Shown: piece after piece, positions 33,034 to 41,038 of the stretch | Layout of the letters: the number at the start of each line of letters is the position of its first letter | How positions within the stretch are numbered: position 1 is the stretch's first letter | Source of the DNA: an uncultured Clostridia bacterium | GTDB taxonomy: Bacteria > Bacillota > Clostridia > Oscillospirales > Oscillospiraceae | Direction: 5' to 3' | Length of the DNA stretch: 51,091 nucleotides | NCBI GenBank assembly: GCA_946539175.1 | Contig: CAMNHH010000001.1 | Location: 1 to 51,091, forward strand | The notes under the pieces: generated by a model | The model's input: only the letters and a program-made list of their open reading frames with translations | Told to the model about the DNA's origin: nothing | The model's database searches: none | Program-made: the position numbers and the translations under genes

Positions 33034-33522
33034 TTATGCCCAGGGATCATCTTTGGCAGGAGTACGGATATCGGAAAGCAGCATCTGTTCCCAGAGCAGC
33101 CACTGCTCCCCTTTTTGCCGGAGCGTTATGGGACGGGGATTGTCCGCGCCGAAGGACTGCAGCTGCAGCCGGGCATAGCCCTCGTTCTGATAGCTGTAGG
33201 GATCGTCCCGGATCGTTATGGTATAGGGCTGGTCCGGCGTGTAGTTGTTGGCGGGCGACGCGCCCTGGAAGAAGGAATAGGGCTTATACCCCTTCCCTGC
33301 CAGCCGATCCCGCAGAAACTGGATTTCGTAGGTGGACAAGGGGCGGGGGCCCTTCAGGGCGTTCAGCATCTCCACCGCCGCGTTGGGATCCGCTTCATAG
33401 CGGCAGAGCACGGCTACGGTGAGGGCGGCGGTCATAAAGGGATCGGACATGGCGAATTCCGGCAAAGACTTTAGCTCCTCCAGATTTTGCGGGAGAGATT
33501 TGAAAACAAAACTACGTTCCAT
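33034..33522 (-). CDS. DUF6935-type hypothetical protein
   Basis: 162 residues, soluble, no signal peptide. The sequence (LPQNLEELKSLPEFAMSDPF opening, TIRDDPYSYQNEGYARLQLQ in the middle, REKGEQWLLWEQ-like end) resembles small Clostridial proteins I remember as DUF6935; function unknown. AGGAGGT lies eight bases upstream of the ATG. It is 35 bases downstream of radA on the same strand, so it is probably the last gene of an amidase-radA-DUF6935 operon. Confidence 0.75.
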   Translation of the reverse strand: MERSFVFKSLPQNLEELKSLPEFAMSDPFMTAALTVAVLCRYEADPNAAVEMLNALKGPRPLSTYEIQFLRDRLAGKGYKPYSFFQGASPANNYTPDQPYTITIRDDPYSYQNEGYARLQLQSFGADNPRPITLRQKGEQWLLWEQMLLSDIRTPAKDDPWA

Positions 33523-33557
33523 GCGCTTGACCTCCTATGTAAATTTGATCAGATTGC

Positions 33558-34919
33558 TTACACGAGAGCGATTTCAATGGCTTCCCGGATGTTGCGTACC
33601 CGGAGAAGCTGCAATCCCCTGGGAGCGGCTATCGTTTCCGTGCCGTGCCTTGGGATGATGCACTTGGTAAAGCCCAGCCGGGCTATCTCCGCCAGACGCT
33701 GGTCCAGGTTGGAGATCATGCGGGTCTCCCCTGTCAAGCCCAGTTCTCCGATGGCGGTCAGATCCTCCGCCACAGGCAGATCCCGGAAGCTGGAGGCGAT
33801 GGCGATGGCCACCGGCAGATCGGAGCCGGGCTCGTCGATCCGCAGGCCGCCGATCACGTTCAGAAACAGATCGCAGTCAGACAGCCGCAGACCGCCCCGC
33901 TTTTCCAGCACGGCGATCAGCAGGGCCGCCCGATTGTAATCAAAACCGTCGGTGGTTCTGCGCGGAACGTTCAGAAAACTCCTGGTCACAAGGGCCTGGA
34001 CCTCCGCCAGCACAGGCCGTGTCCCCTCCATGGCGCAGGCCACGCAGGTCCCTGCGGTGCCCTTTGGGCGCCCCGCCAGCAGCACCTCGGATGGGTTCGG
34101 AATCTCCCGCAGGCCGGAGCTGACCATCTCAAAGACACCGATCTCATTGGTGGAGCCGAAACGGTTTTTTGCGGCCCGCAGCAGCCGGTATGGCCCGCTG
34201 CGCTCTCCCTCAAAGTATAGAACGCAGTCCACCATGTGCTCCAGTACCTTGGGCCCTGCGATGGAGCCCTCCTTATTGACGTGGCCAACCACAAACACCG
34301 TGATGCCGCTCTGCTTGGAGAGCTGCAGCAGGGCCATGGTGCAGTCCTTTACTTGGGAGATTCCGCCGGGAGATGTGGCGTTTTCAGAGGCGTACATGGT
34401 CTGGATAGAGTCCACGATCAGAATATTCGGCCGGATCTCGTTGGCCGCCCGCAGCACCTCATCCATATCTGTCTCCGCGTAGAGCAGCAGTTTTTCCGAG
34501 TTGACCCCAAGGCGTTCGGCCCGCATTTTTAACTGGCTTTCACTCTCCTCCCCGGAAACGTAAAGCACAGTCCGATCCCGGCAGAGCTCCTTACAGATCT
34601 GCAGCAGCAGAGTGGATTTGCCGATGCCGGGAGCGCCGCCCACAAGCACGAGAGAGCCTGTCACGGCACCGCCGCCCAGAACCCGGTCCAGTTCCCCCAG
34701 GCCGGTCAAAAAGCGCTGCTCGCTGCCTGAGAGGATCTGGGACAAATGCTTGGGCTTTCTCTCCGAACGCTCCGCGGCGGAAACCCGTTTGCCTGGCTTT
34801 GCGGGGGCCTCCACGTGCTCAGCCAGAGTGTTCCAGGCCCCGCAGGCTGGACATTTTCCCATCCACTGCAGAGTCTCGTTGCCGCAGTTGGTGCAGTAAT
34901 AAATCGTTTTTGTCTTCAT
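33558..34919 (-). CDS. radA: DNA repair protein RadA
   Basis: 453 residues, the usual length. It drives branch migration of recombination intermediates. An N-terminal C4 zinc finger (CTNC at 9-12, CPAC at 23-26) is followed by the RecA-like ATPase with Walker A GGAPGIGKST (94-103), Walker B ILIVDSIQT, the RadA-specific KNRFGSTNEIG motif, and a C-terminal Lon-protease-like domain (from about 270; AIASSFRDLPV). GGGAAGG precedes the start. It is downstream of a CwlD-like amidase gene (21 bases). Confidence 0.96.
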   Translation of the reverse strand: MKTKTIYYCTNCGNETLQWMGKCPACGAWNTLAEHVEAPAKPGKRVSAAERSERKPKHLSQILSGSEQRFLTGLGELDRVLGGGAVTGSLVLVGGAPGIGKSTLLLQICKELCRDRTVLYVSGEESESQLKMRAERLGVNSEKLLLYAETDMDEVLRAANEIRPNILIVDSIQTMYASENATSPGGISQVKDCTMALLQLSKQSGITVFVVGHVNKEGSIAGPKVLEHMVDCVLYFEGERSGPYRLLRAAKNRFGSTNEIGVFEMVSSGLREIPNPSEVLLAGRPKGTAGTCVACAMEGTRPVLAEVQALVTRSFLNVPRRTTDGFDYNRAALLIAVLEKRGGLRLSDCDLFLNVIGGLRIDEPGSDLPVAIAIASSFRDLPVAEDLTAIGELGLTGETRMISNLDQRLAEIARLGFTKCIIPRHGTETIAAPRGLQLLRVRNIREAIEIALV

Positions 34920-34940
34920 AGTGCCTTCCCTTTCGAGGCT

Positions 34941-35663
34941 TCAGGTTTCTTTTTGCTCCTGCAAATGTGTCCACAATCCGGCGCATACGGCAGCGGCGAG
35001 CTTTTTTTGATAAGCCGCCGTCTGCAGCAGCGCTTCCTCCTCGGGATTGGAGAGGAAGCCGCATTCCACCAGCACGGCGGTGCAGTGGATGTGGGTCAGC
35101 AGATAGGCCGTTTGATTCTCCTTGGCCTTTCGGTGATTGCCGGGGTCCAGGGACCTGCGCAGGAGCTCCTGGATTGTCTCCGCCAAGGTCCGGCTGCCGG
35201 AAGAATCCCGGTAGAACACCTGGGCGCCCCGGTATTTGGACTGGGAGAACATGTTTTGATGGATGCTGATCAGCAGGGCGTTGGGGGTCTGCTCCACCAG
35301 TCGCACCCGGTTTTTCAGATCGGATATCTTCTTCTCCGAAACGGTACGAGCCTCCGGGCTGAAAATGGAAAGATCGGTCCGCCTGGTCATTACGGTGGGG
35401 ATCCCCACGAAGTCCAACAGATCCCGCAGCCGAAGACTCGTCTCCAGATTGAGATCGCTTTCCTTGACCCCGCCGGGAGAGACCGCGCCCCCGTCCTCCC
35501 CGCCGTGACCGGGATCCACCACCACCGTAGGCAGGAGGGCGGGCAGTTCCGCTGACGCCGTCCGGGCCAGAAGGCCGACAGCCCGGGAAGTAAGGACAGC
35601 ACACGCCAGCACAACCGAAAGAGAAAACAGATAGAGCGGAATCATCCGCTTGACAGCCTGCAT
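34941..35663 (-). CDS. N-acetylmuramoyl-L-alanine amidase, CwlD-like
   Basis: 240 residues. An N-terminal membrane anchor (about 8-30) leads to an Amidase_3 domain with zinc ligands visible: His53 in DPGHGGEDGG, Glu68 in VKESDLN, His135 in ISIHQN, and catalytic Glu200 in VECGFLSN. Size, anchor and absence of wall-binding repeats match CwlD, which with PdaA makes muramic-delta-lactam in the spore cortex. That it is a sporulation gene is inferred from the family and nearby cotJ genes. GAGGTGG lies four bases upstream, a tight spacing. Confidence 0.85.
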   Translation of the reverse strand: MQAVKRMIPLYLFSLSVVLACAVLTSRAVGLLARTASAELPALLPTVVVDPGHGGEDGGAVSPGGVKESDLNLETSLRLRDLLDFVGIPTVMTRRTDLSIFSPEARTVSEKKISDLKNRVRLVEQTPNALLISIHQNMFSQSKYRGAQVFYRDSSGSRTLAETIQELLRRSLDPGNHRKAKENQTAYLLTHIHCTAVLVECGFLSNPEEEALLQTAAYQKKLAAAVCAGLWTHLQEQKET

Positions 35664-35753
35664 TATACCACCTCACGGCAGTCTATGCGCGACGCAGGCA
35701 AAGCATTCTGAAACCAGTATAACACAAAAAAGCGGTTTTGCATAGAATAAGTT

Positions 35754-35782
35754 TGAAAACGTCAAAAATTGACGGTTTCAAT
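35754..35782 (+). promoter_or_regulatory. Inverted repeat upstream of cotJ genes
   Basis: TTGAAAACGTCAA and TTGACGGTTTCAA form a nearly perfect inverted repeat around AAA, 24 bases before the start codon. A CATAGAAT box (35742-35749) resembles the -10 of sigma-E promoters (CATACAAT type), but I find no well-spaced -35. The repeat may be an operator or a 5'-UTR hairpin. Confidence 0.45.
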
Positions 35783-35805
35783 TTCAAATATCGGGAGGAA
35801 TCCGA

Positions 35806-36246
35806 ATGGATCATAAAATGAACCGCGGGTGCATGGGCGTATTGCCTGCCAGCGCGCCCCTGGCCAATCCCTATGTGCCCTTCCAGGAGAAGGATCCGCC
35901 TCAATACACGGCAACGGTCGGTTTGGTCCGCGGCACCCTGTTCCCGGGCCTGGACCTTCCCTTCCTGGGCATGGTCAACACGGAGGAAAAGTCCGATACC
36001 ATAATGCATCAGCTGCAGGCCCTGGGCTTTGCCATTCAGGAGCTGGGACTGTATCTGGATACCCACGGCGACGATCGAGAGGCAGCGGAGCTGTTCCGCC
36101 AATACACGGAGCTTTACAAGGCCGGGATGGCCGGGTATCAGGAGAACTGCGGGCCGCTGTTCCAGCAACAGGCAATCCGGGACGGCGCCTACAGCTGGAA
36201 CGACAGCCCATGGCCCTGGGAATATCGAGCGAATCGGGAGGATTGA
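35806..36246 (+). CDS. CotJA-CotJB fusion spore coat protein
   Basis: 146 residues in a single uninterrupted frame. Residues about 13-60 match CotJA (PLANPYVPFQ, then GLVRGTLFPGLDLPF). Residues about 62-146 match CotJB (LQALGFAIQELGLYLDTHGDD, YQENCGPLF, and the closing WNDSPWPWE). In Bacillus and most Clostridia these are two genes of the cotJABC operon needed for the inner spore coat. The start has GGGAGGAA nine bases upstream, and the CotJC gene follows two bases after the stop. The fusion removes the usual CotJB start; a methionine at the junction (in DTIMHQL) lacks a clear ribosome binding site. Confidence 0.82.
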   Translation: MDHKMNRGCMGVLPASAPLANPYVPFQEKDPPQYTATVGLVRGTLFPGLDLPFLGMVNTEEKSDTIMHQLQALGFAIQELGLYLDTHGDDREAAELFRQYTELYKAGMAGYQENCGPLFQQQAIRDGAYSWNDSPWPWEYRANRED

Positions 36247-36248
36247 CT

Positions 36249-36842
36249 ATGTTCGTATATGAAAAGAAGCTTCAATACCCCGTGAAAATCGCTGCGGTCA
36301 ACCCCAAGCTGGCCGCTGTCATCATCAGCCAATACGGTGGCCCGGACGGGGAACTGGGCGCTTCCCTGCGTTACTTGAGCCAGCGCTATTCCATGCCCTA
36401 CCCGGAGCTGCGGGGTCTGCTGACCGACATCGGAACGGAGGAGCTGGGACATCTGGAGATGGTGGGTGCCATTGTCCATCAGTTGACCCGGAAGCTGACG
36501 GAGGATCAGATCCGGTCCGATGGCTTCGCTCCCTACTTTGTGGACCACACGGCGGGGGTCTACCCCACCGCAGCCTCCGGTTTCCCCTGGTCTGCTGCCT
36601 CTATGCAGGTGAAAGGCGACCCCATTGCTGACCTCACAGAGGATCTGGCCGCGGAACAGAAGGCCCGTGTCACCTACGACAACATTCTTCGGCTTTCTGA
36701 CGACCCAGACGTAAACGACGTAATCAAGTTCCTGCGGGAGCGGGAAATCGTCCACTTCCAGCGCTTCGGTGAAGCTCTGCAGAATCTGCGGGAGCGTCTG
36801 GATCAGCGGAACGTCTACTATATGAATCCGGCCTTCGACTGA
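36249..36842 (+). CDS. cotJC: CotJC, manganese-catalase-like spore coat protein
   Basis: 197 residues, a ferritin-like four-helix protein of the Mn-catalase family. Family features are MFVYEKKLQYPV at the start, MPYPELRGLLTDIGTEELGHLEMVG with the di-metal ligands Glu and His, and HFQRFGEAL with a further Glu/His pair (REREIVHFQRFGE). It closes with NVYYMNPAFD. It is translated two bases after CotJA-CotJB with GGGAGGA upstream. It belongs to the spore coat and may give oxidative protection. Confidence 0.92.
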   Translation: MFVYEKKLQYPVKIAAVNPKLAAVIISQYGGPDGELGASLRYLSQRYSMPYPELRGLLTDIGTEELGHLEMVGAIVHQLTRKLTEDQIRSDGFAPYFVDHTAGVYPTAASGFPWSAASMQVKGDPIADLTEDLAAEQKARVTYDNILRLSDDPDVNDVIKFLREREIVHFQRFGEALQNLRERLDQRNVYYMNPAFD

Positions 36843-36850
36843 ATGTGATA

Positions 36851-36885
36851 AAATACCCGGGACAGCTTTCGCTTCCCGGGTATTT
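36851..36885. terminator. Terminator between cotJC and tspO
   Basis: AAATACCCGGGA and TCCCGGGTATTT form a 12-bp perfect stem, T-rich at the right end; convergent genes use it from both sides. Confidence 0.8.
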
Positions 36886-36887
36886 CC

Positions 36888-37364
36888 CTATCCGTTAAGT
36901 CTCCAGACTCCGTAATTGAGCCACGCCGCGAAGGCTACCCAAAGGACGTAGGGAATCTGCAGCAGGGCGGCGGGCCGGTCCACCCGGCGGAAGCGAAGGA
37001 TCATCCAGACGATCAACGCCAGCAGCAACAGCAGCACGATGAGCGCGCCGCCGTAGGATCGGAGCTGAAAGAAAATGATGCTCCAGGCGAAATTCACCGC
37101 CAGCTGCAGCAAATAGACCTGAATCGCGTCGCTGCGTTCCTCGCTGCGGGCCGAGAGCACCACCCGCGCCATGCCGATGCCCATCAGAGCGTATAAAAGT
37201 CCCCATACGATGGGAAATACAATGGGCGGCGGAGAAATGGCCGGCTTTACCACCTGTGTCTTGTAGAGCTCCATGCCTTCCCGGGTCAGCCAGCTGACCA
37301 GGCCGCCCACCGCCTCCGCGGATAAGATCCAAAACAGATAGGTCCATAGTCTTCGATGCTTCAA
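36888..37364 (-). CDS. TspO/MBR family membrane protein
   Basis: About 159 residues with five hydrophobic helices. Family motifs are KPAISPPPIVFPIVWGLLYALMG (helix 1-2 loop; Pro-rich), NFAWSIIFFQLRSYGGAL and the final YVLWVAFAAWLNYGVWRLN. TspO proteins bind tetrapyrroles and related ligands in the membrane. The start is uncertain: TTG at 37364 has GGGTG six bases upstream, while GTG 37373 and TTG 37382 have no ribosome binding site. No operon partners. Confidence 0.88.
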   Translation of the reverse strand: MKHRRLWTYLFWILSAEAVGGLVSWLTREGMELYKTQVVKPAISPPPIVFPIVWGLLYALMGIGMARVVLSARSEERSDAIQVYLLQLAVNFAWSIIFFQLRSYGGALIVLLLLLALIVWMILRFRRVDRPAALLQIPYVLWVAFAAWLNYGVWRLNG

Positions 37365-37411
37365 TTTGATCACCCGAAGCAAGTATATGCGAAAACCAGA
37401 GAAATATAAGC

Positions 37412-37441
37412 GCCGCGCCCCGTTTTTTTACGGGACGCGGC
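37412..37441 (-). terminator. Hairpin after the dehydratase gene
   Basis: GCCGCGCCCCGT and ACGGGACGCGGC pair with one internal mismatch around a T6 loop, just beyond the minus-strand stop at 37448. No T run on the minus side. Confidence 0.55.
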
Positions 37442-37447
37442 AGGGCT

Positions 37448-39316
37448 TTATACAGCCACGGGGGCCTTGTGATAGGTTTTAACAATCTGCGCCACCTGCT
37501 CCCGGATCTCGGGACTGTTGGCCTCGCAGGCCTCGTAGAGGCGCACAAGCTGCTTCTGGAAACGTTCTTCATCGATCTCAAGGGGCTTGCCGATGTGGAT
37601 CAGCTCGTTCTCCGTGGTCCGAAGCCCTTCCTCCTTCATCAGCATCTCCTCGTAGAGCTTCTCACCGGGACGCAGGCCTGTGTATCGGATTTCAATATCT
37701 ACGTCCGGCTCAAAGCCGGAGAGTCGGATCATATTCCGGGCCAGGTCGTCAATGCGGACAGGCTCGCCCATATCCAGCACGAAGATCTCACCGCGCTTCG
37801 CCAGGGCGCCTGCCTGGAGCACGAGAGAGACAGCCTCCGGGATGGTCATAAAATAGCGAATGATGTCCTTGTGGGTCACGGTGACGGGGCCGCCCTCCGC
37901 GATCTGTTTCTTGAACAGGGGAATCACGCTGCCGTTGCTGCCCAGCACGTTTCCGAAGCGGACCGCCACAAACACGGTATCTGAGCGGTTGGACATGGTT
38001 TGGACAATCATCTCACAAATCCGCTTGCTGGCGCCCATGATATTGGTGGGGTTGACCGCCTTATCCGTGGAGATCAGAACAAATTTGCTGGCGTGATACT
38101 CATCTGCTGCCATGGCCACGTTCAACGTGCCGAAGACATTGTTTTTGATGGCCTCGTTGGGGCTCTCCTCCATCAGCGGCACATGCTTGTGGGCCGCTGC
38201 ATGGAACACCAGGTCGGGATGATACTGGGAGAACACCAGCTCCACCCGGTCCTTGTCCCGAACGGATCCGATCAAGGTGGTCAGAGTCAGATCCGGGAAG
38301 CCTCGGCGCAGCTCCTGCTGGATGTCATAGGCATTATTCTCGTAAATATCGAAGATAATCAGGCGCTTCGGATCATACTTCGCAATTTGACGGCAGAGCT
38401 CGCTGCCAATGGAACCGCCGCCCCCGGTGACCAGAACGGTCTTACCCTTGATGTAGGCGGAAATACCGGAGAGGTCCACGTTCACGCTGTCTCGTCCCAG
38501 CAGATCCAGCACGTCCACGTCCCGCATCTTTTGCAGGGTGACCTCGCCGTTTGCCAGCTGGAAAATGCCGGGCAGGGTCCTAAGACTGCACTTGGTCTGC
38601 TGGCAGAGGGCCAGAATCTCCCGTTTATCCTTGGCTGAGGCGGTGGGGATGGCCAGAACGATTTCGTCGATCCGGTACTTCTCAACCACTGCCTTGATGT
38701 CAAAGCGATTTCCGACGATCTTGACGCCCCGCAGATAGCTGCCCCGCTTGGTATAATCGTCGTCCACGATGCAGATCACCTTGTTGGCGGACTTCACGCT
38801 GGTCTGAAATTCCCGCAGGGCCATGGCGCCCGCGTTGCCGCCGCCGATCAGGAGTGTACGGCGCTTTACCGGTTCATTTTCCGGCCGTATCTTGGAGCGA
38901 AGCAGACGATAGCTGATCCTGGACAAACCCACGAATGCGATCAGAAGAATACCGCTGATCAGCGGATAGCTCACAGGGAAATCCGTCAGCGTGCCGAACT
39001 GATTTACGATAAACTTCAAAATACTAACCAGCGCGCCGGCCAGAACGATGTGCATCAGCTCGTCCACGCTGGCAAACTGCCAGAGACTGTTATACAGCTT
39101 GAAGGGGATAAAGACCAGTATGGTAAGGATGCTGCTGACGACAGAATAGTTGACGATGTAGCTCATGTAATTGCGATACATCATCCTGCTCCAGTTGAAG
39201 TTTTCCAGCAGCAACAGCGCCAGGATCGAAGCCAGATTGATGAGAAGCAGATCCAGCACCACCAAAAAGGCGATCCGAATCGGCTTTTTATCCCAAGCGT
39301 TTATTTTGCGTTTCAT
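37448..39316 (-). CDS. UDP-N-acetylglucosamine 4,6-dehydratase-type membrane protein (CapD/WbpM/PglF)
   Basis: 622 residues. Four N-terminal membrane helices (about 12-135), a first Rossmann domain (LLIGGGNAGAMALRE, about 155-170), then the short-chain dehydrogenase domain with TGGGGSIG (297-304), HAAAHKHVPLME, and the active-site stretch STDKAVNPTNIMGASK. It forms UDP-4-keto-6-deoxy-GlcNAc for sugars such as bacillosamine, FucNAc or QuiNAc. It is last in a minus-strand operon after a PqqD-like and an S26-like gene, outside the capsule operon, but may supply its precursor. Confidence 0.92.
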   Translation of the reverse strand: MKRKINAWDKKPIRIAFLVVLDLLLINLASILALLLLENFNWSRMMYRNYMSYIVNYSVVSSILTILVFIPFKLYNSLWQFASVDELMHIVLAGALVSILKFIVNQFGTLTDFPVSYPLISGILLIAFVGLSRISYRLLRSKIRPENEPVKRRTLLIGGGNAGAMALREFQTSVKSANKVICIVDDDYTKRGSYLRGVKIVGNRFDIKAVVEKYRIDEIVLAIPTASAKDKREILALCQQTKCSLRTLPGIFQLANGEVTLQKMRDVDVLDLLGRDSVNVDLSGISAYIKGKTVLVTGGGGSIGSELCRQIAKYDPKRLIIFDIYENNAYDIQQELRRGFPDLTLTTLIGSVRDKDRVELVFSQYHPDLVFHAAAHKHVPLMEESPNEAIKNNVFGTLNVAMAADEYHASKFVLISTDKAVNPTNIMGASKRICEMIVQTMSNRSDTVFVAVRFGNVLGSNGSVIPLFKKQIAEGGPVTVTHKDIIRYFMTIPEAVSLVLQAGALAKRGEIFVLDMGEPVRIDDLARNMIRLSGFEPDVDIEIRYTGLRPGEKLYEEMLMKEEGLRTTENELIHIGKPLEIDEERFQKQLVRLYEACEANSPEIREQVAQIVKTYHKAPVAV

Positions 39317-39320
39317 TGGT

Positions 39321-39830
39321 TCACTTCCTGTTTGTTTTGCCGTGGGTCACGCGGAAAAGACCGCGGCGGAGTTTTCCTGCCGCATGAAAGACCCGAATCA
39401 ATGGCCCTCTGCACGGAAACAGCCAGACCCAGATCCGGACCCAGACACGGTATCCTGTTTGCCGGACGGAGAATTGCTTGTCCTTCCGCTGCACCCATGT
39501 GACCAGACCAATCATCTGCTCCGGTCGGACCGCTTCTTTCTGGTGCTGGTGGTCACCGCAGCAGAAAAAAACGCCGTTGTGTGAGACGGAAACGATCCTG
39601 TGCAGCACGAACTGTCCGTTGTCCCGCCGATACAGAGGAAGATCTCCGGTCTTCAGCGGCGCCCGGACGGCCTCCAGAATCACTGAATCCCGATCAGGCA
39701 ACAGGGTGGGGTAATTGCTGACGCCGGTCACCGGCAGCCAGAAGCCCTTCCCTTCCCGGAAGGCCTCCTGCATCCGTGGAAGCAGCTCTTCCAGCGTATA
39801 CTCCGGCAGCTTCTGTTCCGGATCATTCAT
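39321..39830 (-). CDS. S24/S26 family (signal peptidase-like) protein
   Basis: 169 residues. GVSNYPTLLP puts Ser38 in the signal-peptidase I nucleophile motif, and FVLHRIVSV puts His77 where ER/SipW-type peptidases have their His base, so a Ser-His rather than Ser-Lys dyad is likely. There is no N-terminal membrane segment; the C-terminal third is Trp/Arg-rich and mildly hydrophobic. The ATG at 39830 overlaps the end of the PqqD-like gene by eight bases; AGGAGG is 12 bases upstream. A maturation protease for a peptide bound by the PqqD-like protein is a hypothesis. Confidence 0.78.
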   Translation of the reverse strand: MNDPEQKLPEYTLEELLPRMQEAFREGKGFWLPVTGVSNYPTLLPDRDSVILEAVRAPLKTGDLPLYRRDNGQFVLHRIVSVSHNGVFFCCGDHQHQKEAVRPEQMIGLVTWVQRKDKQFSVRQTGYRVWVRIWVWLFPCRGPLIRVFHAAGKLRRGLFRVTHGKTNRK

Positions 39831-40092
39831 CCAGACAGCCTGCCTCCTGCAGCGCGGCGATGAATTCCCGGGCGCTCTGCCGGGCGGTGGGCTCGTCCAC
39901 ATCGGTGTAGCGCTCCAGAATGTCTGCGGTCAGCCGGTCCTCGTCGGAGCCCTGCTCCAATCTGGTCCAGAGAAAAGCGCCGCTCTCGTTCAGATTGATG
40001 ATTCCGTTGAATTCTGTGGTCCGTTTGCCGACGGCAACCACGATCTTAGCCCCGGCAATGTCGCGAAGCTTAAAACCGGATTTGATCTTCAT
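39823..40092 (-). CDS. PqqD-like peptide-chaperone domain protein
   Basis: 89 residues of the PqqD fold (RiPP recognition element-type). The start KSGFKLRDIAGAKIVVAVGK, the NLNESGAFLWTRLEQG core and the final EFIAALQEAGCLDE match the pattern of stand-alone PqqD proteins. Such proteins present a leader peptide to a modifying enzyme. No radical SAM enzyme, ATP-grasp ligase or obvious precursor peptide is in the window; its neighbours are XerD and an S26-like peptidase. PqqD homologues also occur in exopolysaccharide clusters, which would fit the adjacent dehydratase. Confidence 0.82.
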   Translation of the reverse strand: MKIKSGFKLRDIAGAKIVVAVGKRTTEFNGIINLNESGAFLWTRLEQGSDEDRLTADILERYTDVDEPTARQSAREFIAALQEAGCLDE

Positions 40093-40123
40093 GTTACGAT
40101 TTCTCGCTTTCTGATGAAATGAA

Positions 40124-41008
40124 TTATGCTTTGGGGTGGAATTTGTTGTAAACAGATTTCAGATTTTGCTTGACGATCTGCGCATAGATCTGGGTGGAAG
40201 AAATGTCGCTGTGCCCCAGCATCTCCTGAATAGACTTCAGATCGGCGCCGTTTTCCAGCAGGTGCGCCGCAAAGCTGTGGCGCAGGGTGTGAGGCGTAAT
40301 GTCCTTTTGGATATTGGCGGTCTGCTGATAATGCTTGATGATCTTCCAGAAGCCCTGGCGTGACATCCGCTCTCCGCTGAGATTGACGAAAACGGCCTGC
40401 TCCGTGGGATCTGCGATCATGCTGGGACGAATCTGATTCATATAAGTCTGCAGAGCGCGAATGGCTGCCGGATAAAGGGGGATCATCCGGGATTTGCCGT
40501 TAGAAGCGCAGCGAATAAAGCCGGCTGGAACGTTCACGTCCTCCACGTTCAGAGAAATCAGCTCACTGACCCGGATCCCGGTGGCGTAAAGCAGCTCCAG
40601 CATAGCCTTGTCCCGGAAGCCCTTCGGATCGGTACACTGGGGCTGCTCCAGAAGCAGCTCCACCTCCCGACCGGTCAGAATCTGGGGCAGCTTCTTTTCA
40701 ACCTTGGCCAGGTGGATGGCTTTGACCGGGTTGGACTCCAGGATCCCGCTGGTGACAAGGTAGCCGTAAAACCCCTTGATGGAGGCCAGGCTGCGGGTCA
40801 CCGTGGCGGAGGATTTGCCGCAGTTGGTCAGCCAGGCAAAGTAGACCGTGGATTGATCCCCTGTGACCTGCTCCAGAGAGCAGCCGAGATTCGCAGAAAC
40901 GTAAGTATCAAATTGTTTCAAATCCCGTATGTAAGAGGCCACCGTATTGGCGGAGGCGTGTTTCACCTCAAGAAGGTAGCTTTCATACAGATTGATGTAA
41001 TCCGTCAT
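40124..41008 (-). CDS. xerD: Tyrosine recombinase XerD
   Basis: 294 residues, the standard XerD length. The N-terminal DNA-binding domain is followed by catalytic residues: Arg in YATGIRVSELISL, Lys in SNGKSRMIPL, HTLRHSFAAHLL, LGHSDISSTQIYAQI with the nucleophile Tyr. Chromosome dimer resolution at dif with a XerC partner is the family role; the partner may be the recombinase at 31977. GAAAGAG supports the ATG at 41008; TTG at 41014 is less likely. It is preceded by a SpoIIM-like gene, the order seen around xerD in Bacillus. Confidence 0.9.
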   Translation of the reverse strand: MTDYINLYESYLLEVKHASANTVASYIRDLKQFDTYVSANLGCSLEQVTGDQSTVYFAWLTNCGKSSATVTRSLASIKGFYGYLVTSGILESNPVKAIHLAKVEKKLPQILTGREVELLLEQPQCTDPKGFRDKAMLELLYATGIRVSELISLNVEDVNVPAGFIRCASNGKSRMIPLYPAAIRALQTYMNQIRPSMIADPTEQAVFVNLSGERMSRQGFWKIIKHYQQTANIQKDITPHTLRHSFAAHLLENGADLKSIQEMLGHSDISSTQIYAQIVKQNLKSVYNKFHPKA

Positions 41009-41038
41009 ATTCAATCGCTCTTTCGTCAGATCGAAATA

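Noticed and set aside
35683..36168. Minus-strand frame opposite the cotJA-cotJB gene
   Set aside because: The plus frame matches the CotJ families and is followed by CotJC with correct spacing.
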